A stretch of DNA of 64,000 nucleotides. Source: Symsagittifera roscoffensis. Taxonomy: Eukaryota > Xenacoelomorpha > Acoela > Convolutidae. Under the pieces are notes generated by a model. That model made no database searches and was not told the origin of the DNA. It saw nothing but the letters and a program-made list of their open reading frames with translations. Positions 55,731 to 64,000 of this stretch are shown here, in pieces. The stretch covers positions 64,358,553 through 64,422,552 of the forward strand of contig NC_087065.1 in NCBI RefSeq assembly GCF_963678635.1. Reading direction: 5' to 3'. Position numbers and translations under genes: made by a program. How positions within the stretch are numbered: the stretch's first letter is position 1; every line of letters begins with the position of its first letter.

Positions 55731-57594
55731 GTTCCGACTTTCGATACGAAAGTAACGGAATATTTGTGCTCGGGGTGGGTTTTTTTTTTCTTCAGACAAA
55801 TTTCGACTTTTTATTTAGCCATTTTTGACGGAATTTTTTTATATCCTTCAAAAGGTATTGTTGTCCTGAGCTTAAATTTGAAAAGATATTTCACCTGTGA
55901 TCATTTTTCGTTAAGTTATGAGGGTTTAAAGATTGCCATTTTGGCCATTTTGACCAATTTGGGACAATTAACGCGCGATATAATTCGCGCTATTAACGCG
56001 TAAGCGGAGATTTAATCCGTCTTATAAATCGTTCCAAATTAATTGAAAGAAGCATATTTGCCATAATTAATTTGTTACAAGGAACGAAATCTCTCTTTCT
56101 GTACTTTATATGGCGTGTGGGGGGATGATTTTCATTAAAAAAATTCAAATTTTAGAAAAAAAAATTTAATTTTATTTTATTTCATTTCATTTTTTTATGT
56201 TATTACTGCTGCTCCATAAACCTTAAAAGGCAGTCGGAACATTCAGGGCTTCGCCCTGATACGAGCAGTCTTGTTTTACTTGGAATCAAATATGCATCAA
56301 ATTTGCATCAAATATTGCGTTTATAGAAGTAGTAAGAAAGGCTGCATTCAAATGCTAAAAATTGGTCCACATTTGGGTTAATTGTTAAACAATCAAGTTG
56401 TTTTATTGTTCCGACTTTCGATACGAAAGTAACGGAATATTTGTGCTCGGGGTGGGTTTTTTTTTCTTCAGACAAATTTCGACTTTTTAACTAGCCATTT
56501 TTGACGGAATTTTTTTACATCATTCAAAAGGTATTGTTGTCCTGAGCTTAAATTTGAAAAGATATTTCACCTGTGATCATTTTTCTAAAGTTATGGGGGT
56601 TTCAAGATTGCCATTTTGGCCAATTTGGGACAATTAACGCGCGATATATTTCGCGCTATTAACGCGTAAGCGGAGAGTTAATCCGTCTTATAATCGTTCC
56701 AAATTGGTTAAAAGAAGCTTATTTGCCATAATTGATTTGTTACAAGGAACGAAATCTGTCTTTTGTACTCTATATGGCGTGCGGGGGGATGATTTTCACA
56801 AAAAATTTCAATTTTTAGAAAAAATTTTCATTTTATTTTATTTCATTTAATTTTTTTATGCTTTTACTGCTGCTCCATAAACCTTAAAAGGCAGTCGGAA
56901 CATTCAGGGCTTCGCCCTGATACGAGCAGTCTTGTTTTACTTGGAATCAAATATGCATCAAATTTGCATCAAATATTGCGTTTATAGAAGTAGTAAGAAA
57001 GGCTGCATTCAAATGCTAAAAATTGGTCCACATTTGGGTTAATTGTTAAACAATCAAGTTGTTTTATTGTTCCGACTTTCGATACGAAAGTAACGGAATA
57101 TTTGTGCTCGGGGTGGGTTTTTTTTTCTTCAGACAAATTTCGACTTTTTAACTAGCCATTTTTGACGGAATTTTTTTACATCATTCAAAAGGTATTGTTG
57201 TCCTGAGCTTAAATTTGAAAAGATATTTCACCTGTGATCATTTTTCTAAAGTTATGGGGGTTTCAAGATTGCCATTTTGGCCAATTTGGGACAATTAACG
57301 CGCGATATATTTCGCGCTATTAACGCGTAAGCGGAGAGTTAATCCGTCTTATAATCGTTCCAAATTGGTTAAAAGAAGCTTATTTGCCATAATTGATTTG
57401 TTACAAGGAACGAAATCTGTCTTTTGTACTCTATATGGCGTGCGGGGGGATGATTTTCACAAAAAATTTCAATTTTTAGAAAAAATTTTCATTTTATTTT
57501 ATTTCATTTAATTTTTTTATGCTTTTACTGCTTCTCCATAAACCTTAAAAGACAGTCGGAACATTCAGGGCTTCGCCCTGATACGAGCAGTCTT
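55731..57594. repeat. Three tandem 0.66-kb repeats containing a TIR element
   Basis: Units start at 55731, 56408 and 57069. Units 2 and 3 are almost identical; unit 1 is more diverged. Each begins GTTCCGACTTTCGATACG and, about 500 bp later, has AGTCGGAAC, an inverted 9-bp end, so a MITE-like core plus a 167-bp spacer is amplified. Other dyads are TTAACGCGCGA…CGCGCTATTAACGCG and CAGGGCTTCGCCCTG. The frame at 55764-56003 is not kept in the other units. Confidence 0.85.
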
Positions 57595-58402
57595 GTTTAT
57601 ATTCCAAAATGTTTATAATAAAGCCGCACTGAATTTTAATTTTTAATTTTTAATATATGGCTAGTAAAAACTTCTAGCTAACACAAGTTAACTCTATTTG
57701 CCTAAGTCATCTTACAAATCATCTCTATTTTTCAATATATGGCTAGTAAAAACTTTCGTCTAGCTAACACAAGTCATCTCTAAATTTTGTTTTTCTTAAA
57801 ATGTCCAACTGTCAAAATTGTTTATTTTTCATTGAACACCTCTTGCACTAGCCTCGAAGACACTAACCGAGAAGTTATGCAGTTTTTTCCTTTTTCCCCA
57901 AAGCAATGCAATGCACTTTTTTTATCTATTAAAAACGGAGTGATCCTGAAACATTTGAAACAGCCAAAAAAAATTTCGTGAATTACAACAAAAAAAAAGT
58001 TTTTTTTTCGTTCGCTTTTTATAAAATTAGGTTTGTCCAGTCTCTTCATCTTTTTTTTCAAGCAAAGCACTTTTTGTTCTATTAAAGCTTGCCATCGCAA
58101 CAAAAGTTTTCCCTCATGTATCAATTTTTTGTTTTTTGTGCTCGTTGTCATACCGCTACTGCAGTAGCAGTATTTATATACGTATGTACAGCTAACCTTT
58201 GGTGCTCAATCATTATTTTATGGTATGCTCAAGGTCATACGTAAGTGATGACACTGAGATTAAGCGAGAGATCAGAGTTCTTAACAATGATCTATTTCTC
58301 AGTACAACACCAAAACAAAAGAAACAGAAAACCTAAGTTCAATATCCAAAATACAGTATTGAATTACAACTTGTTTTCAATCGATATCGCAAGGCATATC
58401 AC
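57595..58402 (+). other. Upstream region of the second gypsy element (leader, perhaps LTR)
   Basis: Contains a direct repeat of about 41 bp (57653 and 57736, ATATGGCTAGTAAAAACTT…AGCTAACACAAGT). A TATA-like TATTTATATACG lies near 58170 and a GTAAGT donor-like site at 58242. A 5' LTR must lie here or further left, but without the second LTR its limits cannot be set. Confidence 0.4.
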
Positions 58403-61270
58403 ATGGCGCAGCCAGCAGGATTCGCAGCTCAAGACAACAGAACGGATATGGGAATTCCGGTATTTTGGGCATCAGCGAATCTAGACCCTCCGTGGCAATT
58501 TAAAATTTGGTTCGAACAATTTCTAATGGCGGTTACGGTCAAAGAAAATGTGAACCCAGAGATTATTTTGGAAGAACCAAAAGACATATTAGAGGAACCA
58601 CCACCACGCCCGGAAACGCCCAGGGATGGGGAGAACGAAGATGCGAGGAACGCTAGGATTCTTAGAGATAAGCTAGCAAGGGATAGAGTAGTATTGGAGA
58701 ACGAAGACAGAAAGACAAGATGCCCACGAGTCGGACACAATGTCTTCTACAACGAAGTACAAAAGAAACTGGTGTCAAGATTATTTTTATCTTTGGGTAC
58801 AGAGGGAAAGAAGAGATTCCTACAAAAGAACCCGCACGTTGAAATATCGAAAATGACGCTCAGGGAAATAACAGATTTGGCAGAAATCTCGTTTCAAAAG
58901 GTAAAATGTGTAACATACGAAAGATACAAGTTATTTACGAGAATGCAAGAATCTGGAGAATCTCTAGAATCATTCCACGCAGCGTTAACTGCTCAAGCAG
59001 CCCGATCAGAACTGGGAGCATTGGAAAATGAAATAGTGCGAGACCTGTTCATCTCGAAAATGAAAAACATGACATTGCAGGACATGTTGACATTCGAAAC
59101 TCTAGATCCGGTGGAAGTTTTAAAAAGGGCTATAAAATTCGAACATAGCAATTTAACCACAATGGCGTTTCAGAAGACTAATGCTGCGGCTACTGGGGGA
59201 TCAAGTAGCAATTACACCTCGGGTGTGAGGGTAAAACAGGAACCTGTAATGGCAGTTCGAAATTTGGGGGGGACAACCAAAACTCCAAATAGAAGAGAAA
59301 CGCATAAAAGACAGAATAATAACAAAAATCAAAACACGAAAACAAAACCATGTAATAGATGTGGAAGGACGTTTGAACAGGGACACCTAAAAAATTGTCC
59401 AGCGATGGGGAAAACCTGTAAACACTGTGGCAAACCCAATCATTTCGCTAAAATGTGCAGATCCCAACAAGTAAGTGAAGTTGCGGAAGAATCGGAAGGA
59501 TCGGTAGAGGAATGCGATCAGATCAGTGAAGGTGTTGGGTCATGTAGTGAATTTGAAGTTATGTCGATACAAACCTACCAACCGGAAAATGAGCGAGTTT
59601 CAAAATATGTGAAAGACCGAATCAACGAAATGAGAAACAAAACAGACGGAAAAGTGGTACGAGTTCAGAAAATAGATTCGATTCGCGATCCAACATTGAA
59701 TCGCGTAAAATCACTAAAGGCCATGGTACGAATAGATAATCAGATAATTCAATTAACAGTGGACACTGGAAGTCCTGTTTCATTTCTCAACTGGGCCACG
59801 ACAAAGGAAATTATGGAAAAATCAAACAAAGTGAGATTCATACCGTCCGATAAATTGAACTTACAAACCAAATTTGTGGACTACAATAAACAACCGATCA
59901 GTATTCTGGGAGCCCTAAAAACCAATCTGAGGTCAGCGGGCTGGGAAGTAAAGGGCGCAACCTTTCTGGTATCAGAACGAAAAACCAGATGCATCATGGG
60001 ATTAGACCTCCAAGGACAAGTGGGAATAGTGACTACACAAAGACCAGCGCCAAAAGAACTCACCAGGTTTGTCGTGCTCATGTGCGAGCAGTCAGAAGGT
60101 TGGAAAGAAAAATTTTTCACTAAATTTAAAAACTTATTTGAAAGACAAGGCATTTCGAAAAATCACATTGTCAGTTCAAAATTCAAATACCCACTATGTC
60201 CGATTCAAGAAAAGGGGAGAAGAATCCCAATTCACATACAAGATAAAGTCGAAAAAGAAATCGAGAAATTATTGACAGAAGGTCATATAACAAAACTTGA
60301 TAAATGTACGAGTGATTGCTTTATCGCCCCGATTGTGATAACAGTAAAGAAGGACGACTCAATAAAATTGGCAATGGAGGCAAAACCAATCAATAGGCAA
60401 TTGTTCAAAAAACAAATACCAAATGCCAAATGTAGATGAACTTATTGATGGGGTAAGCCAGATTGTTACCGAAAACAAAAAGGGTACGCTATATTTTTCG
60501 GTGTTAGATTTGAAATATGCGTACAGTCAATTAAAATTGGCTGCTGATACAGCTAGGCAATGCAATTTTAATATTGTTGGCGGAAAAGCAACTGGAACTT
60601 ACAGATTCTTGACAGGGTTCTATGGTCTAGCAGATATGCCAGCTGAATTTCAAAAGGCCATGGATAGAACCATCAACCACGCCAAAAACACGTTCTGTTT
60701 TCTGGATGTTTACTTATTGTGTCAAAGGGAAGTGAAATCGAACATGCAAACTTAGTAGAAGCAGTATTAAAGAAATTGGATGCGGAAAATTTGGCATTGA
60801 AACTATCAAAATGTAAATTTTTCAAACAAGAAGTGAATTGGTTGGGTCATCATCTCTCAGAAGAAGGGGTTAGACCAAAAATCACTAAAACGGAAGCTGT
60901 AGTAAACTTGAACACGCCGAAATCTCTAAAGAAACTAAGGTCATTCTTGGGAAGCATAAATCACTTAGCTAAATTTATACCTAACGTAGCAAGTCTGACT
61001 GAGAGATTAAGACCACTTCTTAAAGAAGAAAATCAAAAGAAAAAATTAAAAAACATGAAACTCCCGGTGAAAAAATTCGAATGGGGAGATGATCACACAG
61101 TAGTATTTAATGCTATAAAAGAGGTGGTGGCAAATATTACGAAAGTACACTATTACGATGCAAATCGTGAAACACGAGTTAAATGCGATGCTAGCCATGA
61201 TGGGCTAGGGGCTACTTTAGAACAACAAAATGATGAAGAGCTATGGGTCCCAATTTCGTTCGCATCCCGT
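58403..61270 (+). pseudogene. Second Ty3/gypsy element: gag-protease-RT, frameshifted
   Basis: An open frame of 678 codons from ATG 58403: Gag with a nucleocapsid of two fingers (CNRC-x-H-C near 59350 and CKHCGKPNHFAKMC near 59418), then protease (TVDTGSPVSF, about 59757) and the start of RT (residues about 560-678). A tandem 7-bp duplication of CCAAATG (60419-60432) shifts the frame. RT continues 60423-60755. At the active site (FLD, about 60700) the second Asp and one more base are gone (about 4 nt), and the rest continues in another frame 60719-61270 with the RNase H start (VKCDASHDGLGATLE). Unlike element A, gag and pol are one frame here. Confidence 0.92.
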
Positions 61271-63800
61271 GCTTGTTGAGGCTATGTTTAACCACCGTGA
61301 TGAGGTTGTAAAATGTCTCGGTCGCAAAGTTGCGAAAGACCGAGTTGTTACCGCAGTTCTCGGTGACATCAACCTTCCTGATGTCTGCTGGAGCTCACAC
61401 ACTGCTACTTCTGATTATTCAAACAAATTTTTGACAGCACTAGATGATCTTGACTTGCTTCAAATTGTTGATTTCAGTACCATAGTTTCGGGTAATATCC
61501 TTGACTTGCTCTGCGTTTCAGATCCTCATCGATTCATAGTTTTTCGAGGTGCCACTGCTTTTTCTGATCATTTTCCTGTTTTTGCGCATGTATTTGCTGC
61601 AAGTTCAATTTCACATTTTACTACAAAGCGATCTGTCACTTACTCAAAAAGTAGTCTTAATTCAGAAAGTTTCAGTCGGGCTATATCGCCCTTATACTCT
61701 ATCTTGCATTCTAACTGTCATAATGAGTTCATTGACAAGTTCAACGAAACTGTTTGTCAAGCACTTGATTCTTCATGTCGTAAAATTACGGCTCGCAGAA
61801 AAGATTTTCCGTTCTATTTTTCATCTCATTCTATTCATATTGCTAATAAACTGAGAACTCTGAACAATTTGAATTGTTTCAATCGCCAATATCTGTCTCA
61901 ATTAGAGAATGATTTCTCAAACTCAGTTGAACTCGATAAAACTCTGCTGATTCAACGTTTTTCGCCGAATTCTTCCAAGCATGCTTTTATGTTTCTGGAC
62001 CAATTTAAATCAACTCAACCTGTCCCTACTAAACTTTTTTGGGGACGCAAACAGGTCGAGAGCTATGTTTTAATTAGTGAGACTTTCAATCAATATTTCG
62101 CTTCTGTTTATCAAGTATCTGAAAATAGTCCTTCTGCTGGTGGTAGTTTGGCTGATTCGGAAATCAAACTTTCCGAAGTTGATGTCTCCCCCAGTATTGT
62201 TGGCGAGCTCCTGGCTAAATGCAAAGAGACTCGTTCTACAGATAATATACCTGCATTCATTTATAAATCCTGTCACAGCATTCTTTCTCCGCTTGTTTCT
62301 TTCCTTTTCTTATCCATTATACAATCTTGTGTTTGGCCCGATTCCTGGAAAACTGCACTCATCACTCCTGTTTTCAAATCTGGTTCTCCTTATGATATTA
62401 CTAATTATCGGCCAGTTAGCATACTTCCTCCTCTTTCACTCATCTTCGAGCGTATTTTGTTCAATTATATTTACCCTCGAGTCCGATACAAAATTTCGAA
62501 TGCTCAGCATGGATTCCGCAAGAAGCGTTCCACCATAACGCAAATGCTCTCATATCTAGATGAAGTATATCACACTCATGATGCCAAAATTCCTTGCGCT
62601 GCCATGTATTTCGATTTTAGCAAAGCTTTCGATTCTGTCAGGCACGACATTCTTGTACAGAAGTTTGCTGCTTTTGGTTTTGACGATATTTTTACCGCTC
62701 TTTTGATTTCTTATCTTTCAAACCGTTTTCAATGTGTTAAAGTTCGAACAAGCATTTCCACCACTTTACCACTTACTAGTGGTGTACCTCAAGGGAGCGT
62801 ACTGGGTCCTCTGCTTTTCATATTGTTTATTAACGATCTTCCTGATATATTTAATCATTCAAACTGTTTTCTTTTCGCTGATGACTCAAAATTCATTTGT
62901 AAGACAAATTGCAGTGATTTACAGTCTGATGTGGACAGTTTCACTCATTGGTGTACTCAGAATGGTCTTAAAATCAATAAAGACAAGTGCAATTTCATTA
63001 TATTCAATGGCAAATTTCCTGATTGTATTTTTGTTAACAACCAACCTGTTCATTCTATTAATTTACTCAAAGACCTTGGTCTGCTTGTTAGCTCTGATCT
63101 TACTTGGTCAAACCATATTAGTAAAAAACTTCTATCGAGCAATAAAAGCTTTCATTTTAACAAACGTTCTATTCCATATCACATTCCACTTTCTGTTAAA
63201 CTCATGTTCATCAATACTTGTGTTAAAAGTATTTTATTGTATGCTAGTCCTGTGTGGTCTCCCTCTTTAACTATGTTAGGGAAGCTTGAGAATTTCAACA
63301 GGAAATGTCTTACCTGGGTTACAGGTCATTTACCCTATTTAAAGCAACTTTCTTTAACGAATTCGCTTCCCATATCCTTCACGCTTATATTTAACGACCT
63401 TATCCTTTTCCACAAAATGTTAAATGGCGACTCAGAACTCCCTTTTGCTGCGTATTATTATTTTAAGGTGACGACATCAAGATCCAGCACGTTGATGACA
63501 GTGAAACCCTCAAGAAGATGGTCAACCGAGACGTTCTTCACCCACAGAACAGCACGTGCCGTGAACTACATGCTGAAAACAACGGAGATCGACTTTTTCA
63601 CCTCTTTGCGCCGTTTTCGCAGTACCCTCAAAGACTTCTTACTAGAGCGCTCTAAACTCTTCAATCGTGAAAACTCATGCACTTGGTTTTTGAAGTGCCG
63701 TTGCTCTTTCTGTAGATCCTAGTTTTGTTCATCTATTTATATAAATTATGCCTTATTTTTAATAAGGGAATTAATTCTTTTTTTGTTTGTTTGTTTTTTT
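61271..63800 (+). mobile_element. LINE (CR1/jockey-like) inserted in the gypsy RNase H domain
   Basis: 5'-truncated: begins inside the APE endonuclease (GDINLPDVCW about 61365, SDHFPVFAHV about 61565). The reverse transcriptase follows with NYRPVSILPPLSLIFERIL (about 62400), FDFSKAFDSVRHD (about 62610), SGVPQGSVLGPLLF (about 62780) and the catalytic FADDSKF (about 62875). It ends in a Cys-containing C-terminus (CRCSFC) at TAG 63722. The 3' end has GTTTGTTTG and a T run at a T-rich target. The ORF 61279-63722 is uninterrupted, so the insertion is fairly recent. The last three-quarters of the protein match the usual ORF2 of this class; ORF1 is absent. Confidence 0.9.
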
Positions 63801-64000
63801 TTTAAACGCCCAAGAAAAAAAATATTCAACAAATGAGTTGGAGTTATTGGCAGTTGTTTGGGCAGTAGATAGATATAAACACTACCTTCTGGGGAAACCA
63901 TTTACCATCGCAACTGGCCACAAAGCGCTTACAACAGCATTGGATGTTAACCAATCGAACAAGACCTACCAATCACGTTTAACCCGGTGGGTTGACCGGT
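63801..64000 (+). pseudogene. Second gypsy element: RNase H continued after the LINE
   Basis: The frame resumes with KKYSTNELELLAVVWAVDRY, then HYLLGKPFTIATGHKAL and a TRWVDR end at the window edge. These are classic Ty3/gypsy RNase H motifs, joining what was read up to 61270. The third catalytic position reads TGHKAL, where Ty3/gypsy RNase H has TDH, so this copy has also lost that Asp. Confidence 0.88.

Noticed and set aside
57822-58151. 109-residue basic minus-strand ORF
   Set aside because: AT-rich low-complexity frame with no motif or conservation visible.

Overview
The window is AT-rich animal (invertebrate) genomic DNA made almost entirely of transposable elements. Signs of a eukaryote are LTR retrotransposons with gag-pol-env, a CR1/jockey-like LINE, hAT-type MITEs, a tRNA-derived SINE and splice-like signals. 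I see no convincing host gene except possibly one terminal exon near 6.35-6.6 kb. I cannot name the species.

Layout. 1-5.46 kb: minus-strand LTR element with a very long gag (over 1,150 residues, running off the left edge), an overlapping upstream ORF, a leader, a PBS and a partial LTR. 5.5-7.2 kb: possible host DNA with a SINE. 7.2-21.6 kb: two rearranged, internally deleted copies (B and C) of one LTR family, ending in an LTR followed by a cDNA copy of a tRNA-Met 3' half. 21.2-24.1 kb: a 1.2-kb segmental duplication containing hAT-like MITEs. 24.8-34.77 kb: two old, decayed relatives in tandem (LTR-env/accessory-LTR-env/accessory-LTR). 34,779-53,963: a 19.2-kb copy (A) of the same family, inserted into the last relic LTR with a 5-bp target duplication. 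54.7-55.15 kb: an hAT-type MITE with 8-bp TSD. 55.73-57.6 kb: three tandem 0.66-kb repeats. 58.4-64 kb: a second, unrelated Ty3/gypsy element, broken by frameshifts and by a 2.5-kb LINE inside its RNase H domain.

The main point of interest is element A. It has 1.15-kb LTRs about 99% alike by eye, a tRNA-Met-type PBS, a polypurine tract, a 0.9-kb core leader within a 2.3-kb leader filled with sense-strand GTTTCAG motifs, and a Ty3/gypsy gag-pro-RT-RNaseH-integrase. A U UUA AAC slippery site with a paired stem lies directly at the gag stop and is conserved in three copies. An env-like glycoprotein gene follows. Then comes an unusual accessory block: about seven diverged copies of a roughly 90-residue protein (two further candidates lie before gag), three paralogous CxxC-rich zinc-finger ORFs, a possible internal promoter, and a basic coiled-coil protein next to the 3' LTR. 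That last protein is kept under apparent purifying selection in two copies. The same accessory order can be traced in the decayed relics, so the block belongs to the family. This looks like a large complex-retrovirus-like Ty3/gypsy lineage with regulatory genes that I do not recognise. Copy A itself is defective: a 14-nt deletion, several in-frame stops and a break in env.
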